A stretch of DNA of 35,334 nucleotides from Desulfuromonas sp. (GCF_002868845.1 NZ_PKUB01000048.1:11489-46822); one strand, 5' to 3'. Positions 17,207 through 25,790 are shown, counted from the first letter of the stretch. A program made the numbers and translations. The notes: a model not told the origin generated them from the sequence alone.

Positions 17207-18700
17207 ATGACGACCTACGAGTATGACCTCGGCATTATCGGCGGGGGGGCCGCGGGGCTCACCGCGGCGGCCGGGGCCGCCCAGTTCGGCGCCCGGACGG
17301 TCCTCTTCGAAAAGGCGCCGGCCCTCGGCGGGGACTGTCTTCACCACGGCTGCGTCCCCTCCAAGAGCCTCATCCGCGCCGCCGGCGTGTGGTCCCTGGC
17401 CCGGCGCAGTTCCGAGTTCGGCCTGCCGCCCCTCGATTTGCCGGGCGTCGATCTGGGGGCGGTCATGAGGCGGGTCCGGGAGGTGATCGAAAGGATCCAG
17501 GAACACGACTCGCCCGAGCGTTTCTGCCGGCTCGGGGCCGAGGTCCGTTTCGGGGAGCCCCGTTTTCTGGACGAGCACACCGTCGAGGCCGGGGGCTAGC
17601 GCATCTCGGCCAGAAGCTGGATCGTCGCCACCGGTTCGCGGCCGGCCCTGCCGCCGGTGGAGGGGCTTGAAAGCGTGCCCTTCTGGACCAACGAGACGCT
17701 TTTTTCCCAGGCCGAGCTGCCGGGGAGGCTTCTGGTGCTGGGCGGCGGGCCGATCGGCCTGGAAATGGCCCAGGCCTTTCAGCGCCTCGGCTCGCAGGTG
17801 ACGGTGGTGGAGTTCATGGAGCAGATTCTCGGCCCCGAAGACGCCGACCTTGCGGCCATTCTGCGGGAGAGGCGCGAGGCCGAAGGGATGAAGGTCCTTA
17901 CCGGGACCCGGGCGACCCGGGCCGAGGCGGCCGGTTCAGGGATCCGTCTGACGGTCGTTCCCGCCGAAGCTGAGGGGGAGGAAAAGGCCCTGGAGGGGGA
18001 CGCCCTGCTCGTCGCCACCGGCCGCCGTCCCAATGTCGAGGATCTGGGCCTGGAGGCCGCAGGGGTCGAGTCTTCCCCCCGCGGCATTCCGGTCGATGCC
18101 CGCATGCGCACCAACGTTCGCCACATCTACGCCTGCGGGGACGTCACCGGCGCGTACCCCTTCACGCACGTGGCCGGCTACGAGGCGGGGATCGCCCTCT
18201 CCAACGCGGTGCTGCGCCTGCCGCGCAAGGTCGATTACGCCAAGGTTCCCTGGTGCACCTACACCGATCCCGAGGTGGCGAGCGTCGGCCTGAACGAAAA
18301 GCGCGCCCGCAAGGCGGGGGTCGAGTACCGGCTGCTGGAGGAACCGTTTGCGGGCAACGACCGGGCCCTGGCCGAAGGCGAGACCGCGGGCAAGATCAAG
18401 GTGCTGCTCAGCCCGGGGGGGAAACTGCTCGGCTGCCAGATCGCCGGTCCCCATGCAGGCGAGCTTATTCACGAGTGGATCACCGCGGTCAGCGGCGGCG
18501 TCAAGCTGGCGACGGTCGCCGGGGCGGTGCACGTCTACCCGACCCTGGCGGAGATCTCCAAGCGGGCCGCCGGGGCCTATTTTTCCGAGAAATTGTTCAG
18601 CGAGCGGACCAAGAGTGTGCTGCGCCTGCTGTTCCACCTCAAGGGGCGGGCCTGCGTTCCGCCGCCGGACGAGGAGACCCCTCCCACGAAGGAAAACTGA
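17207..18700 (+). pseudogene. FAD-dependent pyridine-nucleotide disulfide oxidoreductase (mercuric reductase/Lpd-like), interrupted by an in-frame TAG
   Basis: Read through, this is a 497-residue class I flavoprotein. The FAD motif is IIGGGAAGLTAAAGAAQFG, the redox-active disulfide CLHHGCVPSK, the NAD(P)-binding site LVLGGGPIGLEMAQAFQRLG, the second FAD motif IYACGDVTGAYPFTHVAGYE, and the dimerisation domain ends with HVYPTLAEISKRAAG, which carries a His but not the usual HPTxSE form. There is no C-terminal vicinal Cys pair of true MerA, so the substrate is unknown. Codon 131 is TAG (17597-17599): the frame reads ...TVEAGG, stop, RISARSWIVATGSRP, with nothing else disturbed. Glu is the likely original residue (GAG to TAG). 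No start codon with a ribosome binding site lies just after the stop, so the second part could not make a flavoprotein by itself. Good ribosome binding site GGGAGA precedes 17207. Confidence 0.8.
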
Positions 18701-18742
18701 CGCAAAAAGGCCCGGAGCCGAAAAGCCCCGGGCCTTTTTGCG
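18701..18742. terminator. strong bidirectional terminator
   Basis: A perfect 15-bp stem, CGCAAAAAGGCCCGG (18701-18715) with its complement at 18728-18742, gives a TTTTT run inside the 3' arm on both strands. It lies directly after the oxidoreductase stop and before the convergent GGDEF-EAL gene's end. Confidence 0.88.
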
Positions 18743-18772
18743 TTCTGGCGTCGAAAGGGTCGCCGGGCGCGT

Positions 18773-20971
18773 CTAATCCGGCGCGCCGTTGTGCCGGGCC
18801 AGGAAGCGGGAGAACTGGGCGGGGGGCAGGGGTCGGCTGACCAGGAAGCCCTGAACCATTTCACAGCCCTGGCCGCGCAGGTACTCCAGCTGACGATCTG
18901 TTTCCACGCCTTCGGCGATGACCTGAAGGCGAAGGCTGCGGGCCATGGCGATGATGGCTGAGACCATGGCCGCCCCCTCCCTGCCCTGATCGATGTCCTT
19001 GACGAAGGAGCGGTCGATTTTCAGGAAGTCGAGGGGGAAACGCTTGAGGTAGCTGAGGGACGAGTAACCGGTGCCGAAGTCGTCGAGGGAAAGCCGGATT
19101 CCCATGGTCTCCAGGGCGTTGAGCATGGCGATGGTCGACTCCCCGTTCTGCATGAGGATGTTCTCGGTGATTTCCAGGTGCAGCAGGCTCGGATCGAGCC
19201 CGGTTTCCTGCAGTACCTGGGAGACCATGCCGATGAGATCCTCCTGCCAGAACTGGCGGCTGGAGAGGTTGACCGACACCGGCACCGGAGGCAGGGAAAG
19301 GTTCTGCCACTCCATGATCTGGTCGCAGGCCTGGCGCAGGACCCATTCGCCGATCGGCACGATCAACCCGGTCTCCTCGGCCAGGGGGATGAAGTCGGCC
19401 GGCGCCACGCTGTCCTGGTCCCCCTGCTGCCAGCGCAGGAGCGCTTCGGCCCCGAGGATTCTGCCCGAGCGGGGGTCCATCAGCGGCTGGTAGTGGAGGC
19501 AGAGCTCTTCCCGCTCCACGGCCTTGCGCAGCCGGTTCTCCATGGCCAGCATCTTCAGGGCGGCGGCGTTCATGGACTGGGAATAGAATTGGTAGTTGTC
19601 CTTGCCCAGGCTCTTGGCGTGGTACATGGCCGAATCGGCGTTTTTCAGCAGGCTGTCCACGTCCTCGCCGTCGTCAGGGTAGATGGCCATGCCGATGCTG
19701 GCGGTGATGAAGACCTCGTGCCGTTTCAGGGGGAAGGGCTTGGAAAAAGCATCGAGAATCCGCTGCGCCAGCTTGGCCGCATCCTGGCTGTTTTCTATGT
19801 CCGTGGCCCAGATCGTGAATTCGTCGCCGCCGAGCCGGGCCACGGAAAGGGTCTCGTCCTCGTTCTCCTGGCGGGCTACCACGTCGGTGGAGCGCAGGGC
19901 GGAGATCAGGCGCTGGGCCACCTCCTGCAGGAGCAGGTCGCCCATGCTGTGTCCCAGGGAGTCGTTGATCAGCTTGAAGCGGTCCAGGTCGAGAAACAGC
20001 AGGGCGACCTGGCGCCCGTAGCGCTTTGCGTGATTGAGGATATAGCCGAGCTGTTCGTTGAACAGCACCCGGTTCGGCAGCTGTGTGAGGGAGTCGTAGT
20101 AGGCCAGGAAGCGGATCTGCTCTTCCGACTCCCGGCGTTCGGAGATGTCCTGGAACGTCCCCATCATGCGCGCCGGGGTCCCGGAGGCGTCGAGGCCGAC
20201 TTCCGCCTGGCCCAGCAGGTAGCGCTGCGAGCCGTCCTTAAGGACGATGCGGTGGTCGATGCGAAAGGGGGTCTGGCGGAGCTGGGCATCGAGGAGGGAC
20301 CTCTCCACCCGGGCACGGTCTTCCGGGTGGATGAACTCGAGAAAGGCCTGGAAGGGGAGGTCGATCTCCTTGTCGCCAAGGTCGAAGATGCGGCAGACCT
20401 CCTCGGAGAAGAGTATCCGGTCCGGCTCGAAAACCCACTCCCAGTTGCCGAGGCGGGCGATGCGCTGGGCCAGGGCCAGCTTGGCCTGGTTCCCCTTGAG
20501 CTCCTCGAAGGTGCGGCTGGAGCGCAGGATGTAGAGGATCCGGTGTGCGAGAATGGTGTAGTTGAGGGGCTTGGTGATGAAGTCGGTGGCGCCCGCCTCG
20601 TAGGCCTGGCAGATCGATTCCGTGTCCTCAAGGCCGGTCACCATGAGGACCGGGACGTGGGCGCCCTCGGGGAGCAGGCGCAAGGCCGCGCAGGTGGTAA
20701 ACCCGTCCATCCCGGGCATGAGAACGTCCAGCAGCACCATGTCGGGGCAGGTCTTCTGGATCTGTTCCAGGGCCTCTCGACCCCCTTCGGCCTCACACAC
20801 TTCGAAGCCGAACTCTTCCAGGGCGTCGCGCATGGTGGTGCGCATGAACTTTTCGTCGTCCACGATGAGGACCACCGGTTTGTTGACCGGCGAGAGGGGG
20901 AGGACGGGGAGTTCGTCTTCCGGGTTATCGACCGAGAAGGGGTCTTTATGCAGCGAGCTCAAATGCGCCAT
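18773..20971 (-). CDS. REC-PAS-GGDEF-EAL response regulator (cyclic di-GMP turnover)
   Basis: A 732-residue protein from the ATG at 20971 (the frame is open to 21055). Domains in order: a receiver domain ([13 protein letters not shown]... with phospho-acceptor Asp in [11 protein letters not shown] and Lys in ITKPLN), a PAS/PAC domain ([19 protein letters not shown]... [15 protein letters not shown]), a GGDEF domain with intact ARLGGDEF, and an EAL domain with GAEALLRW and [10 protein letters not shown]. Both catalytic signatures are complete, so it could make and degrade c-di-GMP. The RxxD inhibitory site usually found just before GGDEF is not seen. A roughly ten-residue insert precedes the GGDEF loop, as in one common subfamily. 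No histidine kinase is adjacent. It ends in a genuine TAG. Confidence 0.93.
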   Translation of the reverse strand: MAHLSSLHKDPFSVDNPEDELPVLPLSPVNKPVVLIVDDEKFMRTTMRDALEEFGFEVCEAEGGREALEQIQKTCPDMVLLDVLMPGMDGFTTCAALRLLPEGAHVPVLMVTGLEDTESICQAYEAGATDFITKPLNYTILAHRILYILRSSRTFEELKGNQAKLALAQRIARLGNWEWVFEPDRILFSEEVCRIFDLGDKEIDLPFQAFLEFIHPEDRARVERSLLDAQLRQTPFRIDHRIVLKDGSQRYLLGQAEVGLDASGTPARMMGTFQDISERRESEEQIRFLAYYDSLTQLPNRVLFNEQLGYILNHAKRYGRQVALLFLDLDRFKLINDSLGHSMGDLLLQEVAQRLISALRSTDVVARQENEDETLSVARLGGDEFTIWATDIENSQDAAKLAQRILDAFSKPFPLKRHEVFITASIGMAIYPDDGEDVDSLLKNADSAMYHAKSLGKDNYQFYSQSMNAAALKMLAMENRLRKAVEREELCLHYQPLMDPRSGRILGAEALLRWQQGDQDSVAPADFIPLAEETGLIVPIGEWVLRQACDQIMEWQNLSLPPVPVSVNLSSRQFWQEDLIGMVSQVLQETGLDPSLLHLEITENILMQNGESTIAMLNALETMGIRLSLDDFGTGYSSLSYLKRFPLDFLKIDRSFVKDIDQGREGAAMVSAIIAMARSLRLQVIAEGVETDRQLEYLRGQGCEMVQGFLVSRPLPPAQFSRFLARHNGAPD

Positions 20972-21143
20972 TCCCGCCCTTATGGGGTGAAATCGGTTCT
21001 CCCCAACTAAAGTTTGTGTCAACACATGAACATAAGTACCTAAGTAAGATACCACAAAAAAACATTTTTTGTGAAAAGCTTCGATTTTATGGCTTTTTTC
21101 GGCGGAGGCTTAGGCGGAGGGGGGGAACGGTCCGGTTGAGGAA

Positions 21144-21953
21144 TCACCCCATGCTGCCGAGGGAGGCCAGGGCGACCAGGCCTCTTTGGCCCGGGGGCGT
21201 CGCCGGGCCTTTGGCCATCAGGCGACACTCTCCCTGGGCGACGAAGCCGGCCGCGGTCAGCAGTTGGCCCATGGGGGAGGACTTCAGGACGTCGGCCACC
21301 AGCTCTTCCCTTTCGCAGGAGTAAAGGGCTGCGGCCAGCAGAAGGCGGTTTTCGCGGGGGCAGAACTCCTGGGAACTCCAGGGGCCAAAAACCTGGAAAT
21401 CCACTCCTTCCTGGAGCAGGGCGACGCTCTGTCCGCAGGTCAGAACCCGGCCCCGGCGGGCCAGGGGCTCGAGGAGCCCGCGACGGGATTCCCCCCAGAC
21501 GCGGGCATCCTCCCGGAACAGGGCTTCGGGTCGGGCGGTCGGCTTGGCCCCCCCGGAGGGCGTAGAATCCCGGCGGACCCAGCGTACAACGCTGTCTATT
21601 GTCTGAAATCCCCTTTTCTCGTAGATGGGGTGGCCCAGGACCGAGGCGGTGAGCCAGATGCCCTGCGCCCCCCGGCGCTCCAGCACGTCGGTCGCGTGGT
21701 CGAAGAGCAGGCCACCGTAGCCGCGCCCCCGGTAGGCGGCGGGGACGATCAGGTTGCCGACCCAGCCGCTGCGCTCGTGGGAGACGGCGGTAACCAGCCC
21801 GCGCACCTCCCCGTCGGCCCGCAGCACGAAGGCCGAGCCTGCCAGGGGGCCGCGGTAGAGTTCCAGCTCCTGTGCCGGGACCCGCCAGCCCTCCCTGCGG
21901 GTCCAGCGTAAAAATACTTCCCAGTCCGAGTCCTTCGACGTGCGTATCTCCAT
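21144..21953 (-). CDS. GNAT-family N-acetyltransferase, downstream of nifV
   Basis: A 269-aa protein. The N-terminal half is a GNAT fold with the acetyl-CoA-binding motif VPAAYRGRGYGGLLFDHA (Q/RxxGxG/A) and the later GHPIYEKRGFQTIDSVVRW. The C-terminal half resembles the second domain of two-domain GNATs of the YitH type (VLTCGQSVALLQEGVDFQVFGPW). The substrate is unknown. The gene starts 14 bases after the nifV stop on the same strand, so it is almost surely co-transcribed with nifV, which makes a link to nitrogen fixation or amino-acid metabolism possible but unproven. Confidence 0.85.
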   Translation of the reverse strand: MEIRTSKDSDWEVFLRWTRREGWRVPAQELELYRGPLAGSAFVLRADGEVRGLVTAVSHERSGWVGNLIVPAAYRGRGYGGLLFDHATDVLERRGAQGIWLTASVLGHPIYEKRGFQTIDSVVRWVRRDSTPSGGAKPTARPEALFREDARVWGESRRGLLEPLARRGRVLTCGQSVALLQEGVDFQVFGPWSSQEFCPRENRLLLAAALYSCEREELVADVLKSSPMGQLLTAAGFVAQGECRLMAKGPATPPGQRGLVALASLGSMG

Positions 21954-21967
21954 CGCGTCCCCCCCGG

Positions 21968-23110
21968 TCAGGCGACCCGCCGGGCGGAGCGGCTCAGGGA
22001 AAGCAGCTCCCCGTCGGTCAGGGGGCGCTTGTTGCGCTGGGAGATGCCGCGCACCTTCTCCAGCAGGTCAAGGGCGTCGAGCCGGTCCAGCTCCAACCCC
22101 AGCTGCCGCAGCCGGTACAGCAGGCCGTGGCTGCCCGAGTGCTTGCCCAGGACCATGTGCCGGCTCAGGCCTACCTCCGCCGGGTCGAACCCCTCGTAGT
22201 TGCCCGGATGCTTCAGGACCCCGTCGGCGTGCAGGCCCGACTCGTGGGAAAAGACCTTCTCCCCCACCACGGCCTTCCATTCCGGCACCGGCCGGCAGCT
22301 CGCCTTGCCGACCAGGCGGGAAAGCTCCACCAGGCGGCCGGTGGCGATGCCCGGGTCCTGGCCGCATGCGTGCTTGAGGGCCATGACCACCTCCTCCAGG
22401 GCGGCGTTGCCCGCCCTCTCTCCCAGCCCGTTGACCGTGGTGTTGACGTAGGTCGCGCCGGCCTTGATCCCCGCGATGGCGTTGGCGGTGGCCATGCCGA
22501 GGTCGTTGTGGGTGTGGACCTCCAGCTCCAGCTCGGGAACCCGCTCCCGCAGGGTGCGGATCTTCTCGTAGGTGGCGAAGGGGTCGAGGATTCCCAGGGT
22601 GTCGCAGAAGCGGAAGCGGTCGGCGCCGAGGGCGCGGGCGACCTCCAGCAGCTCGGTGAGAAAGTCGAGGTCGGCGCGGCTCGCGTCCTCGCCCCCGACC
22701 GAGACGTAGAGCCCGTGCTCTTTGGCGAAGCCGAGGGCCGTCTTGAGCTGCTCGGCCACCCAGGTCCGGTCCTTGCGCAGCTTGTGGCGGATGTGGATGT
22801 CCGAGACCGACAGGGAGACGTCCACCGCCGTCACACCCGCGTCGATGGAGGCCTGGCTGTCCGGGACGACCGCCCGGTTCCAGGTGATGAGGCGGGCCTT
22901 GAGGTCCATCTCCACGAGGGCCCGAACGCTCTTCTGCTCCTCTTTTCCCATGGCCGGGATGCCGCACTCGATCTCCCCGACCCCCATCTCGTCAAGCATC
23001 CGGGCGATGCGCTTCTTCTCTTCCAGGGTGAAGACGACCCCGGCGGTCTGTTCGCCGTCGCGCAGGGTGGTGTCGTCGATGACGATCGGGTTTCGGATAT
23101 CCTGTTTCAT
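21968..23110 (-). CDS. nifV: homocitrate synthase
   Basis: A 380-aa enzyme of the DRE-TIM (HMGL-like) superfamily condensing acetyl-CoA and 2-oxoglutarate to homocitrate, the organic ligand of FeMo-cofactor. Visible features are VIDDTTLRDGEQTAGVVF, the metal-binding HTHNDLGMATANA, VNTTVNGLGERAGNAALEEV and FSHESGLHADGVLKHPGNYE. The absence of the C-terminal leucine regulatory domain and the setting beside nifEN argue for NifV rather than 2-isopropylmalate synthase. The ATG at 23110 has GAGG just upstream. A longer frame to 23284 runs through the promoter and leader and is not translated. Expression appears controlled by a sigma-54 promoter and a leader terminator (separate entries). Confidence 0.93.
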   Translation of the reverse strand: MKQDIRNPIVIDDTTLRDGEQTAGVVFTLEEKKRIARMLDEMGVGEIECGIPAMGKEEQKSVRALVEMDLKARLITWNRAVVPDSQASIDAGVTAVDVSLSVSDIHIRHKLRKDRTWVAEQLKTALGFAKEHGLYVSVGGEDASRADLDFLTELLEVARALGADRFRFCDTLGILDPFATYEKIRTLRERVPELELEVHTHNDLGMATANAIAGIKAGATYVNTTVNGLGERAGNAALEEVVMALKHACGQDPGIATGRLVELSRLVGKASCRPVPEWKAVVGEKVFSHESGLHADGVLKHPGNYEGFDPAEVGLSRHMVLGKHSGSHGLLYRLRQLGLELDRLDALDLLEKVRGISQRNKRPLTDGELLSLSRSARRVA

Positions 23111-23127
23111 GGCGACCTCACAAAAAA

Positions 23128-23153
23128 GCCCCGGGACCTGTCGGTCTCGGGGC
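23128..23153 (-). terminator. intrinsic terminator in the nifV leader (attenuator)
   Basis: On the minus strand an 11-bp stem with one G-T wobble (23153-23143 with 23138-23128, GACA loop) is followed directly by TTTTTTG (23127-23121). This is a textbook Rho-independent terminator placed only 17 bases before the nifV ATG and downstream of the nifV sigma-54 promoter, so it would stop nifV transcription unless overridden. Confidence 0.85.
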
Positions 23154-23184
23154 GGCGTTGCCAGAAGCCAGCGGCGCTGCTGGC
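23151..23184 (-). promoter_or_regulatory. tandem hexaloop hairpins in the nifV leader (ANTAR-type antiterminator RNA)
   Basis: On the minus strand, hairpin P1 is GCCAGC-AGCGCC-GCTGGC (23184-23167), a perfect 6-bp stem with a six-base loop. After the 4-base linker TTCT, hairpin P2 is GGC-AACGCC-GCC (23162-23151), again with a six-base loop; its stem may continue across a 2x2 mismatch. Both loops have A at position 1 and G at position 4, the conserved bases of ANTAR-binding dual-hexaloop RNAs. The 3' arm of P2 is the start of the terminator stem, so the two structures exclude each other. Geobacter nitrogen-fixation genes are known to be controlled by an ANTAR-domain response regulator (GnfR); its gene is not in this window. 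Confidence 0.7.
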
Positions 23185-23207
23185 GGGTTCTTCTGCGAGT
23201 CCTGAAA

Positions 23208-23223
23208 TGCATGGGGCGTGCCA
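23208..23223 (-). promoter_or_regulatory. sigma-54 promoter of nifV
   Basis: The minus strand reads TGGCACGCCCCATGCA: GG and GC separated by exactly ten bases, with a full TGGCACG -24 box. Transcription should begin near 23197, giving a leader of about 87 bases that contains the hexaloop hairpins and the terminator. Confidence 0.85.
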
Positions 23224-23320
23224 CTTCCAGAAGGCTGCGAAAGGGGCGCTTTGTTGCATGGCCGGGGGCGGGGATGCCGACCATTTAGGCAGAGCTTCGG
23301 GGGGCCTGCCTGCCGAAAGA

Positions 23321-23989
23321 TCAGGGACCGGCCAGGTCGAGGAAGTTTTCCAGGAGGCGGCCGGCGAGGCGGCGATGCTCGGCCTCGACGGCGGCGAACT
23401 CCTCCGCCACCGGTCCCGTCTCCCCGACCGCCCGGCACCAGGCGGCGACGATCCCCATCGTGACCTCGGGGTGGAACTGCAGGCCGTAGGCCCTGCCGAG
23501 GCGGAAGGCCTGCCCGGGACAGGCCGGAGAGGCGGCGAGATGGGCGGCGCCCTCGGGAACGGCGAAGCTGTCGCTGTGGAACTGGAAGGCCGGGAAGGTC
23601 TTAGGCAGGCCGGCGAAGAGGGGGTCGGAGAGCCCCGCGTCGGTGAGGGCGACGGCACGGGGGCCCCGCTCTCCGTTGCGGGCCGGGAAGACCTCGGCGC
23701 CCAGGGCCGCGGCGAGCAGCTGCCCTCCGAGACAGATGCCGAGCTGGGGGGTTCGGGCGTCGAAGGCCCTTTCCAGAAAGCGTGGGAGTCCGGCCAGGTG
23801 GGGGTGGGCCGCCAGTTCGTGGACCCCCATGTAGCCGCCGAGCAGGATGATCCCGGAAAGGGCTGAGGGGGCGGGCAACTCCGGGGCCTCGAAGAGTCGG
23901 GCTTCTCGGTAGGGCACGCCGCGGTCGGCGAGAATGTCGGTGATGATGCCGGGGGGGACCCGGACGTCGTTCTGGATGAGGAGGATCAT
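23321..23989 (-). CDS. class I glutamine amidotransferase (GMP-synthase-like)
   Basis: A 222-aa protein with the catalytic triad of class I amidotransferases: nucleophile Cys86 in LGICLGGQLL, and His173 and Glu175 in QFHPEV. IILLGGYMGV contains the oxyanion-strand glycine pair. No synthetase domain is attached, so it is a stand-alone gamma-glutamyl hydrolase or amidotransferase with unknown acceptor. The ATG at 23989 gives the family N-terminus MILLIQND; no strong ribosome binding site was seen and upstream in-frame ATGs are possible. It lies between nifE (divergent) and nifV (same strand, 210 bases away, with its own promoter). Confidence 0.82.
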   Translation of the reverse strand: MILLIQNDVRVPPGIITDILADRGVPYREARLFEAPELPAPSALSGIILLGGYMGVHELAAHPHLAGLPRFLERAFDARTPQLGICLGGQLLAAALGAEVFPARNGERGPRAVALTDAGLSDPLFAGLPKTFPAFQFHSDSFAVPEGAAHLAASPACPGQAFRLGRAYGLQFHPEVTMGIVAAWCRAVGETGPVAEEFAAVEAEHRRLAGRLLENFLDLAGP

Positions 23990-24227
23990 GGGGCACCCGT
24001 ATCTGGGAAGAGGGGTCATTATGGATACAGTTGCTCGATTGAGCAAGAGGTGTGCCGGTCCTTCCCGGGCTGGGGGTGTCTTTTGGGAGGATCAAGGGCA
24101 AAAGGAGCTTTTTGATTCCGGTCTTCGTTCCATTTGAGAGGGCGCCCGTCGGGGGGGGCGGCGGTTTTGGTTCTTAATGATCGACCCATGTGTGCCCAAA
24201 AAATGACCATAAGTTTCGTGCTCTGCC

Positions 24228-24250
24228 CCTGTAATGCAACTTCCGACAGG
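24228..24250. promoter_or_regulatory. inverted repeat upstream of the nifE promoter, possible activator site
   Basis: CCTGT-N13-ACAGG (24228-24232 and 24246-24250) lies about 70-90 bases before the expected nifE transcript start, where a sigma-54 activator would bind. The spacing differs from the classical NifA site TGT-N10-ACA, so assignment to NifA is not supported; an NtrC-type activator such as Geobacter GnfM is possible. Confidence 0.3.
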
Positions 24251-24293
24251 ACCGGCCTTCAGAGATTTGACCAATTTGCGGGCATTTTTCCCC

Positions 24294-24309
24294 TGGCGAG
24301 ACTCTTGCA
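24294..24309 (+). promoter_or_regulatory. sigma-54 promoter of nifEN
   Basis: TGGCGAGACTCTTGCA has GG (24295-24296) and GC (24307-24308) separated by ten bases and a perfect TTGCA -12 box. The transcript would start near 24320 and have a leader of about 118 bases. The leader ends with a CTGAA/TTCAG hairpin (24406-24424) just before the ribosome binding site. The rest of 23990-24293 holds no gene. Confidence 0.85.
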
Positions 24310-24437
24310 ACGGGAAGGACAAGAGTTCCCCATCACCCCCACGGCCGCCATAGCCGCCGGCCGCAGCGGGTTCCCTCCCAACGACGCGACGGGACTGATG
24401 ACGATCTGAAGGCAACGCATTCAGAAAGGATCAGCCC

Positions 24438-25790
24438 TTGACACCCAAACCGAAGATCAAAGACCTTCTCGACGAAAGCGCCTGCGCCCACAACAAGACG
24501 CGGAAGACCGCCTGCAACGCGCCGACTCCGGGGGCGACGACCGGCGGCTGCGCCTTCGAGGGGGCGCAGATCACCCTCTTTCCCTACGCCGACGCCGCCC
24601 ACCTGGTCCACGGGCCGATGACCTGCCTCGGCGCCTCCTGGGAAACCCGCGCCACAAAGACGGGCTGGGAGGGGCGCGACCTGACCCAGGTCGGCTTCAC
24701 CACGGGGATCTCCACGAAGGACGTGGTCTTCGGCGGCGAGCAGAAGCTTCTCGACGCGATCGGCTACATCGTGGAGCGCTACGCCCCCGAGGCCGTCTTT
24801 GTCTACGCCACCTGCGTCACCGCCCTCATCGGCGACGACATCGACGCGGTCTGCAGGCACGCCGAGGGCAAGCACGGTGTCCCGGTCGTCCCGGTCCACG
24901 CTCCCGGCTTCGTCGGCAGCAAGAACCTCGGCAGCCGCCTCGGCGGCGAGGCGGCCCTGGCGGGCCTGATCGGCACGGCGGAGCCGGAAGAGGCCACCCC
25001 CTTCGACATCAACCTCATCGGCGAGTACAACGTCACCGGCGACATGTGGCAGTATTCGCACCTGCTCGAGGAACTCGGCATCCGCGTTCTCTCCACCCTG
25101 AGCGGCGACGGCCGCATCGCCCGGATCCGCACCGCCCACCGCGCCCGGCTCAACGTCATCGTCTGCGCCAAGTCCCTCGTCTCCCTGACCCGCAAAATGG
25201 AGGAGCGCTACGGCATCCCCTCCGTCTCTCTCTCCTTCTACGGCAAGCGCGATACCAGCGCAGGCCTTCTCGCCATCGCCGAAGCCCTGGGGGATGCGGA
25301 GCTGGTCGCTCGGACCAGGCGCCTGGTCGCCCGGGAGGAGGCGAAGCTGGAAGAAAAGCTCAAGCCGTACCGGGAGGTTTTCCGCGGCAAGAAGGCGGTG
25401 CTCAATACCGGCGGCAACAAGAGCTGGTCGATCGCCTCGGCCCTGCAGGACCTGGGGATCGAGGTGGTGGCCACGGCGGTGAAGAAGGCCACCGAGGCCG
25501 ACCGCGAAAAGGCGCGGGAGCATCTGGGGGAGAAGGGGGTGCTGATGATGAACCCCGGCGCCGAGCAGTCGAAAATCATCGACGAGACCGGGGCGCATCT
25601 GCTGCTGGCCGGCGGGCGCAGCCTTTACACGGCGATCAAGAAGGGGATCGCCTTCGCCGACGTCAACCAGGAGAAGAAGAAGAGTTACGGCGGCTACGGC
25701 GGCCTGCTGAACCTGGCCGAAGATCTCAAAAACGCGCTGGAGAACCCGGTCTTTACAAACGTCGCCCGGAGGGCCCCATGGGAGAAGTGA
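24438..25790 (+). CDS. nifE: nitrogenase FeMo-cofactor biosynthesis protein NifE
   Basis: A 450-aa protein starting at TTG 24438 with AAAGGA at 24425-24430. The segment PTPGATTGGCAFEGAQI, then DAAHLVHGPMTCLGASWETR, is the NifE form of the nitrogenase alpha-like family. Further Cys occur in FVYATCVTALIGDDIDAV, and the domain with VLNTGGNKSWSIASALQDLG follows. NifE forms an alpha2-beta2 complex with NifN on which the NifB-derived cluster gains molybdenum and homocitrate before delivery to NifDK. The stop codon overlaps the start of nifN, so the two are translationally coupled. Driven by the sigma-54 promoter at 24294. Confidence 0.95.
   Translation: MTPKPKIKDLLDESACAHNKTRKTACNAPTPGATTGGCAFEGAQITLFPYADAAHLVHGPMTCLGASWETRATKTGWEGRDLTQVGFTTGISTKDVVFGGEQKLLDAIGYIVERYAPEAVFVYATCVTALIGDDIDAVCRHAEGKHGVPVVPVHAPGFVGSKNLGSRLGGEAALAGLIGTAEPEEATPFDINLIGEYNVTGDMWQYSHLLEELGIRVLSTLSGDGRIARIRTAHRARLNVIVCAKSLVSLTRKMEERYGIPSVSLSFYGKRDTSAGLLAIAEALGDAELVARTRRLVAREEAKLEEKLKPYREVFRGKKAVLNTGGNKSWSIASALQDLGIEVVATAVKKATEADREKAREHLGEKGVLMMNPGAEQSKIIDETGAHLLLAGGRSLYTAIKKGIAFADVNQEKKKSYGGYGGLLNLAEDLKNALENPVFTNVARRAPWEK

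Noticed and set aside
4015-17599. Genome-wide reassignment of TAG as a sense codon
   Set aside because: TAG is a sensible terminal stop in at least seven genes here (RNA helicase, PiT permease, SPOR protein, GGDEF-EAL protein, NifU-NifQ fusion, dynamin-like GTPase, FRG protein).
23111-23212. An Arg-rich leader peptide (MHFRTRRRTRQQRR...) in frame with nifV, suggesting ribosome-mediated attenuation or an N-terminal extension of NifV
   Set aside because: Its ATG lies inside the -12 box of the sigma-54 promoter, upstream of the expected transcript start, so it would not be on the mRNA; the Arg codons come from the hairpin sequences, and NifV has a good start with GAGG at 23110.
24160-24290. Classical NifA upstream site TGT-N10-ACA before nifE
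   Set aside because: No match with ten-base spacing was found; the nearest inverted repeat has thirteen bases between its arms.
24406-24424. An ANTAR-type hexaloop in the nifE leader
   Set aside because: The loop of the only clear hairpin is nine bases, there is no second hairpin of the right form and no downstream terminator.
25046-25777. A 244-residue N-terminal extension of NifN
   Set aside because: This stretch is the shadow frame of nifE; NifN homology begins at the ATG at 25778, which has its own GGAGGG.
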